DNA of 64,000 bases, from contig JASHRF010000101.1 of NCBI GenBank assembly GCA_030037545.1, positions 1-64,000 on the forward strand, given 5' to 3'. This document shows positions 7,206 to 16,314 of this stretch, piece by piece. The position numbers and the translations under genes were made by a program. Source of the stretch: Acidobacteriaceae bacterium (GTDB lineage: Bacteria > Acidobacteriota > Terriglobia > Terriglobales > Acidobacteriaceae). Position 1 is the first letter of the stretch, and each line of letters begins with the position of its first letter. The notes beneath the pieces were generated by a model, which saw nothing but the letters and a program-made list of their open reading frames with translations, was not told the DNA's origin and did no database searches.

Positions 7206-8541
7206 ACTTTTCAATGCGCCGGTAAAGTGCGGCGCGGCTCAGGCCCAGCGCCTCCGCGGCCTGCGAGATATTCCCATCGCAGCGGCGCAAAACCTTGCGA
7301 ATGAGCAGCGATTCAACCTCATCGATGCTCATATTCTCAAACGAGGGCGTAACCTGCCGCGCGGACGCAATGGCGAAATCGCTGGGTTCCACCTCGTCGC
7401 CGCGGCAGAGGAGTACCGCGCGCTCCACCATGTGTTCCAGCTCGCGGACGTTGCCCGGCCAGGAGTATTGCATCAGTTCCTGCATCGCCGCCGGCGAAAA
7501 CCCGCTCACCTGCTTGCGGTAGCGGCTGCGATTGCGATTGAGAAAATGCTGCGCCAGCAGCGGAACGTCCTCGCGGCGGTCGCGCAGCGCGGGCAAATGA
7601 ATTTCTACGGTATTAATCCGGAAGAGCAGATCCTCGCGAAAGTTTTCGGCCGTCACCTCGTCTTGCAACTGCGCGTTGGTTGCGCAAAGAACCCGCACAT
7701 CCACGCGCCGCGTTTGCGACGAGCCGACGCGCTCCAGCTCTCCGGTCTCCAGCACGCGCAGCAGCTTGGCCTGTTGGCGCAAGGGAACGTTGGCAATCTC
7801 ATCCAGAAACAGCGTGCCGCCGTTAGCCAGCTCAAAGCGGCCGATGCGATCAGTGCGCGCATCGGTGAATGCGCCTTTCACATGGCCGAAGATTTCACTT
7901 TCGAAGGTACCCTCGGGCAATCCGCCGGCGTTCACGGCCACCAGCGCCATGCGCGAGCGCGGCGAGGCGGCATGGAGCAGCCGCGCCACAATCTCCTTGC
8001 CCGTGCCGTGCTCGCCGGTGATGAGCACGTTGGCGTCCGACGGCCCTACCTGCGCGATCAGCTCCAACACGGGCTGCATGGCAGGCGCGGCGGCTACAAA
8101 TTCCGGCAGCCCCTCGGCGCGCAGCAAGCGGTTTTCGAGTTCCAACTGGCGCGCGCGTTTGAGCGCCTGGTGAAGCTCCGCGTGCACGCGAATCTGCGAC
8201 AGCAGGCGCTCGTTTTCCCACGGCTTCTGCACAAAATCGCGCGCTCCACGCTTGATGGATTCGACGGCCAGGTCGATATTGCCCCACGCCGTCATCACAA
8301 TCACCGGCAGGCGCGGGTCGAATTCGCGAACGTGCGCCAGCAGGTCAAGCCCTTCACGTCCCGAAGTGGTGTCGCGCGTGTAGTTCAGGTCGATCAGCAG
8401 CACATCGTAATCGGACTGCCCCAGCGCTTCCATCACCAGTTGCGGCGAACGCGCCGTGTCCACATCGATGCCCTGGGGCGCGAGCAGCAGCTCCACAGCT
8501 TCCAGAATGTGGGGCTGATCGTCGGCAACCAGAACCCGCAT
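7195..8541 (-). CDS. Sigma-54-dependent NtrC-family response regulator
   Basis: 448 residues in three domains. The receiver (1-~120) has Asp7/Asp8, the phospho-acceptor Asp51, Thr84 and Lys106. The AAA+ domain (about 150-380) has Walker A GEHGTGKE (176-183), Walker B GGTLFLDE (241-248) and WPGNVREL. The C-terminal Fis-type helix-turn-helix (about 410-448) ends in ALGLSRAALYRRIEKYGL. The sigma-54 contact loop reads GAFTDA (223-228) where GAFTGA is canonical. With the kinase that overlaps it downstream it forms a two-component pair. It sits 45 bp after the tolC-like gene, so it is probably read with the transporter operon, which suggests autoregulation or pump control. Confidence 0.92.
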   Translation of the reverse strand: MRVLVADDQPHILEAVELLLAPQGIDVDTARSPQLVMEALGQSDYDVLLIDLNYTRDTTSGREGLDLLAHVREFDPRLPVIVMTAWGNIDLAVESIKRGARDFVQKPWENERLLSQIRVHAELHQALKRARQLELENRLLRAEGLPEFVAAAPAMQPVLELIAQVGPSDANVLITGEHGTGKEIVARLLHAASPRSRMALVAVNAGGLPEGTFESEIFGHVKGAFTDARTDRIGRFELANGGTLFLDEIANVPLRQQAKLLRVLETGELERVGSSQTRRVDVRVLCATNAQLQDEVTAENFREDLLFRINTVEIHLPALRDRREDVPLLAQHFLNRNRSRYRKQVSGFSPAAMQELMQYSWPGNVRELEHMVERAVLLCRGDEVEPSDFAIASARQVTPSFENMSIDEVESLLIRKVLRRCDGNISQAAEALGLSRAALYRRIEKYGL

Positions 8542-8586
8542 TTTCGCTTGCTTGTTCGGAATAGCCTGCCTCCGTTCTTGCTCATT

Positions 8587-10620
8587 CTACGGCGCGCGCG
8601 TCACGACACCCGATTTGGCATCGTCGATAGAAACGCCCGTCCGCTCCAGGGTTTCTCCGGTGGCGCGGTCGATATCCACCTTGGCTTTTTCAAAGGCTGT
8701 CTGTGCGGCCACCAGGGTGGATTCGGCGATGGCCAGTTGCTGTTGCGCGACCAGGGTATCGTAGCTGGATTTGGCGCCGAGCTTCTGTTCCTGCTCGGTA
8801 ATGTCAAAAGTTTTCTGCGCCAGATCGCGCGCCTTTTGCGCGGCCTCCACGCGGGCTTGAGCCTGCTGCAGCGCGAACTGCGAGTTGCGCACGTCAAAAC
8901 GGATGCTCTTTTGTTGCTGCTCGGAGCTGATCTGGCTCTGCCGGTACTGCAGCACGGCGCGGAACTGGTCCGCCTTGGCGACGCGATTGCGCAGATCGAT
9001 AGAGAGCGTCATGCCCACCTGGTATTCGGGCGAGGAATAGTTGAAGATGTCCTGAAACATGCCCGGGAAACCTGTGGGCAGGTCGGTGGCGCACTGCGTA
9101 CCGAGATTGCAATAGAGGTTGGCGGGACCGGCGACCCCGGCCCCGGCGTAGAAGCCGTACATATTGAGGGTGGGCAGGAGCTCACTGTTGATGTCTTTTA
9201 GAGCCTGCTTCTGCACCTCGGCCTGCATCTGGTAAATGGCGACTTCAGGACGCTTCTTTTCAGCTTCGGCGATGAGATCGTCGATGGGTTTGGAAGCGTT
9301 GGGATCGGGCGCACCTTCGAGATCCAGTGGAATGACGGGCATTTCATCGATCGACGGATCGTCGACCTTAGTGAGCGCGTTCTTGAGCAGCAGTTCGTTG
9401 AGACGCAGACTGGCGCGGGCCACGGTGAGATTGCCCTCGGCGGTGGCCACATCCGACTCGTCCGTCAGGACCTGCATGGCCGGGATGGCTTTGAGCTGGA
9501 GCTGCTTCTGGTCCATCTCGAGAGTCTGCTGTGAGAAGGCGAGCGAGCGATCCGCGATCTGCTCGTCGCGATAGGCGTTCACCAAATCCCAGTAGATGTT
9601 CTCTATCTGCGTAACCGTGGCGGTGACCTGAACCTTGAAAGCCAAGTCGGTGATTTGGGCATTGCGCTTGGCGATGCGGATGAACCGCTCGTTGGTGGAG
9701 AGGCCAAATCCTGCCAGGAAGGGCTGGGTGATCTGCACTGCGAAATTGGAATAGAGCTCGGGGTTGATGCCGTTGTACGGAGAATTGCTGGTAATACGCT
9801 GTCCAAGGTACTGAGCGGAAAGGTTAGTGCCCAGCGGGAAAGACTGGCTGAAATTGCCCAGAGCCTGAATGGTATTGACTCTGAGAACCGGCGTGCCGAC
9901 CAGAAACTCGTTGGCCTCCTGGGTGACGGTGTGATCGTCAAAGCCCTTGAACGTCAGGAAGGGGTCGAAGGAGGGAACCGTAGTTCCCTCGCCCAGCGTC
10001 GACGTCACGATACCACCCGTGCCGGCAGAGAATCCGGATCCCCCGCCCCCGCTGCTTGATGAGCTAAACCCGCCCTCCGTGGACGACTGCACGATGGCGG
10101 TATTGACGCCATTCGCCGCGCCACCGGCCTTGGTGCGCTGAATATCGGTCTGGGCTATGGGGAAGTTATAGCGGAAGTAGGCTAAATCGAGGTTATTTTC
10201 GATGGCCACAGCGATCGCATCGTGCAACGAAATGTATAGTTTTCCATTGCTGATGAGGTTTTGAAGCAGCGGCGAGTTGTTGAGGTCAAGTGGAGGCGCG
10301 GTGCTGGGCAGATAAGGAGAAAGCGGATTATGCGAGTGCGGCAGCGACACGTGAAACGGCTGCGGCGGAGGCGGAATCGGCTGCTGCTGTTGCTGCATCA
10401 GTTGCGCCAGCGAAGGCTGCGCCGGCGCGCCATTCGCAGCGGGCATTGGAGCCTCCGGCGTAGTGGGAGTTGTCCCGGCGCCGGCGGGCGCTGTTTGTGT
10501 GGGCGGAGGGGGCGCGGGTTGCTGGTTCTGAGCAAGACTGCCTGGAACAAGCTGCGTGCAGAGCGCCGCAGCCGCGATCCATAAGAGCGTTGAGGTCTTG
10601 ATCCGTGAAGTGGGGGTCAT
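8587..10620 (-). CDS. TolC-family outer-membrane efflux channel protein
   Basis: 677 residues with a signal peptide (cleavage near residue 31, GSLAQ) and a long Pro/Gln/Ala-rich stretch to about residue 115 before the channel domain. Two OEP-type repeats follow with long alpha-helical heptad segments (for example QQALKDINSELLPTLNMYG and the helix after RNRVAKADQF). TolC-type proteins form trimeric outer-membrane channels that take substrates from an adaptor and inner-membrane pump. The extended Pro-rich N-terminus makes it longer than E. coli TolC (~490 aa). Its ATG overlaps the TGA of the ATPase gene upstream (ATGA), so they are translationally coupled. Confidence 0.92.
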   Translation of the reverse strand: MTPTSRIKTSTLLWIAAAALCTQLVPGSLAQNQQPAPPPPTQTAPAGAGTTPTTPEAPMPAANGAPAQPSLAQLMQQQQQPIPPPPQPFHVSLPHSHNPLSPYLPSTAPPLDLNNSPLLQNLISNGKLYISLHDAIAVAIENNLDLAYFRYNFPIAQTDIQRTKAGGAANGVNTAIVQSSTEGGFSSSSSGGGGSGFSAGTGGIVTSTLGEGTTVPSFDPFLTFKGFDDHTVTQEANEFLVGTPVLRVNTIQALGNFSQSFPLGTNLSAQYLGQRITSNSPYNGINPELYSNFAVQITQPFLAGFGLSTNERFIRIAKRNAQITDLAFKVQVTATVTQIENIYWDLVNAYRDEQIADRSLAFSQQTLEMDQKQLQLKAIPAMQVLTDESDVATAEGNLTVARASLRLNELLLKNALTKVDDPSIDEMPVIPLDLEGAPDPNASKPIDDLIAEAEKKRPEVAIYQMQAEVQKQALKDINSELLPTLNMYGFYAGAGVAGPANLYCNLGTQCATDLPTGFPGMFQDIFNYSSPEYQVGMTLSIDLRNRVAKADQFRAVLQYRQSQISSEQQQKSIRFDVRNSQFALQQAQARVEAAQKARDLAQKTFDITEQEQKLGAKSSYDTLVAQQQLAIAESTLVAAQTAFEKAKVDIDRATGETLERTGVSIDDAKSGVVTRAP

Positions 10621-11321
10621 GATCTGACAGCCTCCGTGGATTGAGCGTGCAGATTCTCATCGCGTGTCAACCAGCCGTCGCGCAGCTCCACAATGCGCCT
10701 GCCGTAGCGCGCGTTTTCATCCGAGTGCGTGACTTGCACAATCGTGGTGCCTTGCCGGTTCAGTTCGCAGAAGAGCTCCATAATCTCGCGCGCCTGCGCG
10801 GAGTGGAGATTGCCGGTGGGCTCGTCGGCCAGCAGCAGCGGCGGCGCGTGCACCACGGCGCGCGCAATGCCCACCAGTTGCTGTTGCCCGCCGGAAAGCT
10901 GGCTCGGAAACAGATCTTTCTTGGCCACAATCTGAAAGCGGTCGAGGATGTCGGCTACCATACCCTGCCGCTCCTTGGCGGGAAGGTTTTTGTAAGAGAG
11001 CGGCAGATCGATGTTCTCGGCAACGGTAAGATCGTCGAGCAGGTGATAGCTCTGGAAGACCATGCCAATGCGCTGCCGCGCCAGATCGGCTCGCTGCTTG
11101 CGGTTGAAGGCGTGCACCGGCGTCTCATCGAACCAGTATTCGCCCAGCCAGCCGTCGTCGAGCAGCGCCAGCACATTCAGCAGCGACGACTTCCCTGCCC
11201 CCGACGGACCCATGATGGTGACAAACTCGCCCGCGCGAATGGTCAACCCGATGCGGCGCAACACCCAGGTCTCGGTATGGCCGGTCTTGTAACTGCGTTC
11301 CACGTTTTTGAGTTCAATCAT
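10617..11321 (-). CDS. MacB/LolD-type ABC transporter ATP-binding subunit (distal copy)
   Basis: 234 residues, a single ABC nucleotide-binding domain. Walker A is GPSGAGKS (38-45), the Q-loop Gln90, the signature LSGGQ (142-146), Walker B LLLADE (162-167) and the switch His199. Unusual points are LVGIARA where RVAIARA is common, and a D-loop reading NLHS where NLDS is usual. It starts 3 bp after the stop of the first ADOP permease, using a GGAG inside that gene's end, and overlaps tolC downstream. It should power one or more permeases of the array. Only 234 aa with no permease domain, unlike E. coli MacB, where both are fused. Confidence 0.93.
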   Translation of the reverse strand: MIELKNVERSYKTGHTETWVLRRIGLTIRAGEFVTIMGPSGAGKSSLLNVLALLDDGWLGEYWFDETPVHAFNRKQRADLARQRIGMVFQSYHLLDDLTVAENIDLPLSYKNLPAKERQGMVADILDRFQIVAKKDLFPSQLSGGQQQLVGIARAVVHAPPLLLADEPTGNLHSAQAREIMELFCELNRQGTTIVQVTHSDENARYGRRIVELRDGWLTRDENLHAQSTEAVRS

Positions 11322-11324
11322 TAT

Positions 11325-13790
11325 CTACTCCGATCGCAAAGCCAGAATGGGATCAACGGCGGCAGCGCGGCGTGCGGGCAGCCAGGCCGCAATGAGCGAT
11401 GCCGCCGCGAGTACGAGCATCACCGAGATAAACGTGATTGCATCATGAGGCTGGACGCCAAAGATGTAGCTGCGCTCCAGCTTTACCGCAAACCATGCCA
11501 GCACCGCGCCCAGCGCCAGTCCGGCTGAAGAAAGAAGCAGCGCGCGCCGCATCACCAGGCCAACGATCTTCGCTTCCGGCGCTCCCAGCGCAATGCGCAC
11601 CCCGATTTCGCGCGTGCGTTGCGCCACGGAAAACGAAAGCAGCCCGTAGAGGCCCACGGTTGCAATCATCAGCGCGATTCCCGCAAAGCCTTCGAGCAAA
11701 TGTGCAATCAGCGTCTGGCTGCCAAAGGAGTTTTCGACCGCCTCGTGAATGGTCTCCACGTTGGTGGTGGTCGCGTCCGGCGCCACTTGGTGCAAGACCC
11801 TGTCAAATTGCGCGCGCAGACTGTCCGCCGGAACCGCGGCGCGAATCGCCACCTGGATGAAAGCGGTGGCGATTCCATAGAGCGGATCGCCGGGTTGCAT
11901 CTGCGCCAGGCAGAAGTACAATTCCGGTCGCGTTGCATCCACGACGTTGGCCTGCTTCACATCGCCGATGACGCCCACGATGCGCGCATTTGCAAACCGT
12001 CCCTTGCCCATCGACACCGTGTGCCCTATTGGATCCTGGCCCGCGAGATATTTCTTCGCGAATGCTTGATTGATCACGGCTACAGGAGGCGAGCCGGCCG
12101 TGTCGTCTTCCGAAAAAAATCTGCCCCGCTCCATGGGAATTCCCAGCGCTTCTACCAGCCCAGCCGAAGCTAGTCGGCCATTGGAGCGTGGCGTCTGCGG
12201 ATAAGGAACCTTTTTGTGGTCGATGGGCGTCATCAAATCCACTTCGAACTCCGAGCGCAATGGCAGAACCGAACTTAGCGCAGCTACCTGCACACCGGGA
12301 ATCGCGCGCAGCTTCTCCAATAACGGCCGATACGCTGTTTGCACAATATTCGGCTGACCGGCTGTTCCATCGGTCAGCATGTTTGCGCCATTCAAAATGA
12401 TTCCACCGGTCAGCACGTTCTGCTGTGTAAACCCGAGCGGCACTTCGCGCAGTGCGCGAAGCGTGCGCAGGAAGAGCCCGGCGCCGGCGAGAAACACCAG
12501 CGTGAGCGCGATCTGCCCAACCACCAGAACCTCGCGTGCGCGATTCTGCCCGGCAGAAGCGGTGCTCGAAACGCCATGCAGATGCGCCTGCACATTGCGT
12601 CCCGCCGCGCGTAGCGCCGGGATCATGCCCGTCAGCACTCCGGTAACCAGCGTCAGCGCACCCAGGCACACAACCACGCGCCAATCCACGTGAATGGTGC
12701 TGGTCAGGGGCAGGCGATGGGCAATCTGCCGCCACAGCAATTTAATTGCGCCCTCGCCCAGCAGCAATCCCGCCACTGCGCCGATAGAGCTCAGTACCAG
12801 GCTTTCAATGATCGACTGCTTCAGCAACCGCAGCCGGCTCGCGCCCAACGCCGAGCGCACCGCCTGTTCGCGGCTGCGCGCCACCGATCGCGCCAGCATG
12901 AGATTGGTCACATTCAGGCAAGCCAAAGCCCAGATGCCGAAGACCACGGCGTACAGCAGCAGCAATGGTTTGCGCGCCTGGTGGTTCATCGATTCCTGAT
13001 AGGTGCTTATCTTCACCTTGGCCGGCAGAGTGTCGTCGTTGGGAACCCTCTTCGCGATCAATGCCTGCGCCCGGTCGAGCGCCGCAGTTAATTGAGCCAC
13101 CGTCATCCCCTCGGGCAGGCGCGCGAAGAGACTGCCCGAAATCCCATTCTGGTCAAACGACAGCGAATTTCGATTCGCTGCCGTCAACTCCTGCGGTGAC
13201 CAGATTTCCATCGGGTCGCCGAAGGGAAACGAGAAGGTACGCGGCATGACGCCAACCACCGTGTAGCTCACGCCGCGAATCGCGAGCGTCTTGCCCAGAA
13301 TCCCCGGATCGGCGTGGTACAGCTTGCGCCATACATCCTCACCGAGCAGCACCACGCGATTGCGGCCGGGATTGTTTTCGTCGGCGCGAAAGCCGCGTCC
13401 CAGCATGGGCTGCACGCCCAGCATATCGAGCAGCCCCGCGTCGATTTCCGAGCGTTCCACCTGCACCCGTCCACCCGGCCCAACTACGCTGGCCATGGAA
13501 CTGTTGAATTCCACGCCGATTTTGAGCTTCGGTCCCACCGCATCTCGCAACGCGAGCATGTTGCCGTAGGTCATGCTGAAATACGGCATGGGGCTCACCA
13601 GATCAATGGTCACGATGCGATTGCCATCGGCGTAAGGCAGCGGGCGCAGCAAAATGCCGTTGAGCACCGTAAACACGGCAATGTTTGCGCCCAGCCCGAG
13701 CGCCAGCACGATCACCGCGGTCAACGTGAACCCCGGCGCATGGCGCAACTGCCGTATTGCGTAACGCATGTCTTGAAGAACCGTATTCAT
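11325..13790 (-). CDS. ADOP-family ABC permease 1 (most distal of the array)
   Basis: 821 residues from ATG 13790, chosen because AAGGAGAA lies 6 bases upstream; an earlier ATG (13856) has no such site. It begins with the family motif MNTVLQDMRYAIRQLRHAPG, then one membrane helix, a large MacB-type periplasmic domain, three FtsX-type helices, a second helix/periplasmic-domain/FtsX unit, and ends ARRAAAVDPILALRSE. The two halves make one chain equivalent to a MacB permease dimer without an ATPase. Such orphan permeases are known mainly from acidobacteria. The ATPase gene follows after 3 bp. Substrate unknown. Confidence 0.93.
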   Translation of the reverse strand: MNTVLQDMRYAIRQLRHAPGFTLTAVIVLALGLGANIAVFTVLNGILLRPLPYADGNRIVTIDLVSPMPYFSMTYGNMLALRDAVGPKLKIGVEFNSSMASVVGPGGRVQVERSEIDAGLLDMLGVQPMLGRGFRADENNPGRNRVVLLGEDVWRKLYHADPGILGKTLAIRGVSYTVVGVMPRTFSFPFGDPMEIWSPQELTAANRNSLSFDQNGISGSLFARLPEGMTVAQLTAALDRAQALIAKRVPNDDTLPAKVKISTYQESMNHQARKPLLLLYAVVFGIWALACLNVTNLMLARSVARSREQAVRSALGASRLRLLKQSIIESLVLSSIGAVAGLLLGEGAIKLLWRQIAHRLPLTSTIHVDWRVVVCLGALTLVTGVLTGMIPALRAAGRNVQAHLHGVSSTASAGQNRAREVLVVGQIALTLVFLAGAGLFLRTLRALREVPLGFTQQNVLTGGIILNGANMLTDGTAGQPNIVQTAYRPLLEKLRAIPGVQVAALSSVLPLRSEFEVDLMTPIDHKKVPYPQTPRSNGRLASAGLVEALGIPMERGRFFSEDDTAGSPPVAVINQAFAKKYLAGQDPIGHTVSMGKGRFANARIVGVIGDVKQANVVDATRPELYFCLAQMQPGDPLYGIATAFIQVAIRAAVPADSLRAQFDRVLHQVAPDATTTNVETIHEAVENSFGSQTLIAHLLEGFAGIALMIATVGLYGLLSFSVAQRTREIGVRIALGAPEAKIVGLVMRRALLLSSAGLALGAVLAWFAVKLERSYIFGVQPHDAITFISVMLVLAAASLIAAWLPARRAAAVDPILALRSE

Positions 13791-13812
13791 CCGTAATTCT
13801 CCTTCGGCAGAA

Positions 13813-16293
13813 TTATTCGTTGCGCAGCGCCTGCATGGGTTCGACCGCTGCGGCACGGCGCGCGGGCAGCCACGCTGCAGCGGCTACGGCAGCCGACAAA
13901 ATACCCAGCGCAGCAGCCAGTGAAAATCCATCCAGCGCCCGCACTCCAAACAGCGCGGAAGCCTCGATGCGCGCCGCCCCGAAGGCCAGCGCCACTCCCA
14001 CACTCAACCCGATTGCCGCCATGCGCGCCGTATCGCGCACCACCAGCAGCGCCGTTGCTCTGCGCGTTGCGCCCAGCGCCATGCGGATGCCGATCTCGCG
14101 CCGCCGCTGCGCGACGCGAAAGGCAAGGAATCCGTATAACCCCACTACCGTAAGGGCCAGACCCATCACGCCCAGCGCACTCACCAATTCGGCCGTCATC
14201 TGATAATCCCCGGCTGAATAGCGAATGAGTTCGGGAAGTGATGTGACCAACATCGGGTCGAGCAGCGGATTGGCTCGGATCAGCACCTGGCGCGCGTCCT
14301 GCGCGATGGACATGGCGTTCTGGCGGGTTTCCACAACGAATGTGATCTCGCCCATGTTCGACATGCGGACCAGATACTGCTGGAAAGGGAGATAGAGATA
14401 GGGTTCGGGGATTTCACCGATCTGGTTGATGGGAGCATTCTCGGTGACGCCTACCACGCGCGCGTCCAGCGGGGGAGCGGAAGCAAAATTGAAGCCGGCC
14501 ATCCGCACCGTCTGGCCGATGGGATCCGCGCCTGGCCAGTATTTCTGCGCCATGGCCTGGTTGATCAGCACAACCATGGGACCTGTGGAATCGTCTTCGG
14601 CGGTGAGGCCGCGGCCGCGCACTATGCGGGTGCCAATGACATCGAGATAGCCGGGGCTCACGGCGTTGAACTTGATTTCCACCAGCTCGCGTAATTCGGG
14701 GTGGCTGGGCAGGAGCGTCTTTATCGCGATGCCACCCTCCGATGGCATGAGCGGCGAGCGAATTGCGTAGGCCACGTTTTCTACGCCCGGGAGCGCGCGC
14801 AAATTGGCCAGCACTGCATCCCGCACGGGCGCCTCCGGCTCCTGCGTAAAGGCCACCAGCACCTGTTTGCGCGTCAAGCCAATGTTCTCGGTGCGCGTGT
14901 TCAGGAAGCTGCGCACCAGCGCGCCCATCGACACCAGCAGAGCAAACGAGATGCCAATTTGCAGCCAGACGGCAGCGCGGCGGGCCAAGGGCGCTCTGCC
15001 CGCTGTCCGCATGACGGCGCTTGCCTGAACAGCCGGCAGCAACGCCGGCTGCGCCACCTGGCCCAGCGGCACCAGAGCCAGCAGCAGAAGCGTGATGGCC
15101 GCCGTCGCCGATGCAAAGAGAAACACGCGCGCATCCAGCGGAAAGGTCACGCCCGATCCATACGGCTCCAGCATGGCCGGCTGCACAATAAGCAGGCGTG
15201 GAAGCGCGTCTGCAAGACCCGCAGCCAGCGCAAGGCCGGCCCCCAGGCTCGCCAAGGCGAGCAATACATTCTCGAGCAGCCACTGCCGAGCCACGGCCCA
15301 TCGGCGCGCGCCCAGCGAAAGGCGCAGCGCAACCTCGGAGGTGCGGGCCAACGCGCGCGCCAGCAGCAGGTGCGCCACATTCACAATGGCCAGCAGCACC
15401 AATCCACTGACGATGGTGAACAGCACCAGGCCGCTGGCGCCGGCCTGGCTCATGCGATAGCCGAAATCGGAAATGGCGCGCGCGCCGCGGTCATGATTGT
15501 CGGCCGGATCGGCCGCGGCCAGAGCGCCGGCCACCACAGCGGCCTGCTGATTCGCTTCCTTCACCGTCGCTCGCGGCGCCAGTCGGCCGAGAAGACTGAA
15601 CCAGCGAAACTGGCGCGAAGTCAGTTCTTCGGCGCCAGAGAGAGCGGCCCAGGTCTCCGCAGGCATCCATAGATCGCGATCTTCGGCCGGATCGATCTCC
15701 CGGAACGTTGGCGGCAACACGCCCCAAACGTCCACCTGGCTGATCCCGCTTTTACCGTGGCGCAGCGGAATCTGCCTTCCAACGATTTTCGCATCACCAT
15801 TGAAGTACTTCTGCCAGCAGCTATAGCCCAATACCATGCCGGGATGCGTGCGCAGCTCGCTGGAATCGCTCGTGGTGAAAACCCGGCCAAGCAGAGGATG
15901 TACACCGAGCACGGTAAAGAAGTTGCTCGACACCACGTCCGTCAAGAGCAACTGCGAAGTCCCGTCCCGCCGCGGCATCAGGCTCCCGCGCCCGCCAATC
16001 GCGACCAGCCCCGCCGATTTTCCCTGGAACGCCGTCATGCGCTGCGCCAGCGCCTGGTATTCAGGAAAGCTGAACAGGCCCTCCTGCTCCTGCGGAGTAG
16101 TCGCGAAGACGCGCACAATCTGTCCCGGATGCGAAACGTGCATGGGGTGCAGCCAGAGGCCGTCCATCAGGCAGAAAATCGCCGAGCTGGCGCCGATCCC
16201 CAGCCCCAGCGTCAGCACCACGGTGGCCGTAAAGCCCGGCGCGCGCCGGAACTGGCGCAGCGCGAATCGGACATCGCTGAGCATCAAATTCAT
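13813..16293 (-). CDS. ADOP-family ABC permease 2
   Basis: 826 residues. N-terminus MNLMLSDVRFALRQFRRAPG with a helix (TVVLTLGLGIGASSAIFCL), then MacB-like periplasmic and FtsX regions in two halves, ending ARRAAAVEPMQALRNE. GGAGGAG lies upstream of the ATG. Its C-terminal 12 residues are the same as those of permease 3. The periplasmic domain keeps the DPIGQTVRMAGF-type motif of the family (ADPIGQTVRM). It lies 22 bp upstream of permease 1 and 21 bp downstream of permease 3, so the six genes are clearly one transcript. Substrate unknown. Confidence 0.93.
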   Translation of the reverse strand: MNLMLSDVRFALRQFRRAPGFTATVVLTLGLGIGASSAIFCLMDGLWLHPMHVSHPGQIVRVFATTPQEQEGLFSFPEYQALAQRMTAFQGKSAGLVAIGGRGSLMPRRDGTSQLLLTDVVSSNFFTVLGVHPLLGRVFTTSDSSELRTHPGMVLGYSCWQKYFNGDAKIVGRQIPLRHGKSGISQVDVWGVLPPTFREIDPAEDRDLWMPAETWAALSGAEELTSRQFRWFSLLGRLAPRATVKEANQQAAVVAGALAAADPADNHDRGARAISDFGYRMSQAGASGLVLFTIVSGLVLLAIVNVAHLLLARALARTSEVALRLSLGARRWAVARQWLLENVLLALASLGAGLALAAGLADALPRLLIVQPAMLEPYGSGVTFPLDARVFLFASATAAITLLLLALVPLGQVAQPALLPAVQASAVMRTAGRAPLARRAAVWLQIGISFALLVSMGALVRSFLNTRTENIGLTRKQVLVAFTQEPEAPVRDAVLANLRALPGVENVAYAIRSPLMPSEGGIAIKTLLPSHPELRELVEIKFNAVSPGYLDVIGTRIVRGRGLTAEDDSTGPMVVLINQAMAQKYWPGADPIGQTVRMAGFNFASAPPLDARVVGVTENAPINQIGEIPEPYLYLPFQQYLVRMSNMGEITFVVETRQNAMSIAQDARQVLIRANPLLDPMLVTSLPELIRYSAGDYQMTAELVSALGVMGLALTVVGLYGFLAFRVAQRRREIGIRMALGATRRATALLVVRDTARMAAIGLSVGVALAFGAARIEASALFGVRALDGFSLAAALGILSAAVAAAAWLPARRAAAVEPMQALRNE

Positions 16294-16314
16294 GCGCCAT
16301 TCTCCTCCAGCGAA

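Noticed and set aside
7102-9201. A 699-codon + strand open frame antisense to the two-component genes and tolC
   Set aside because: It is a compositional shadow in GC-rich DNA; the - strand proteins show complete conserved domains and the + frame shows none.
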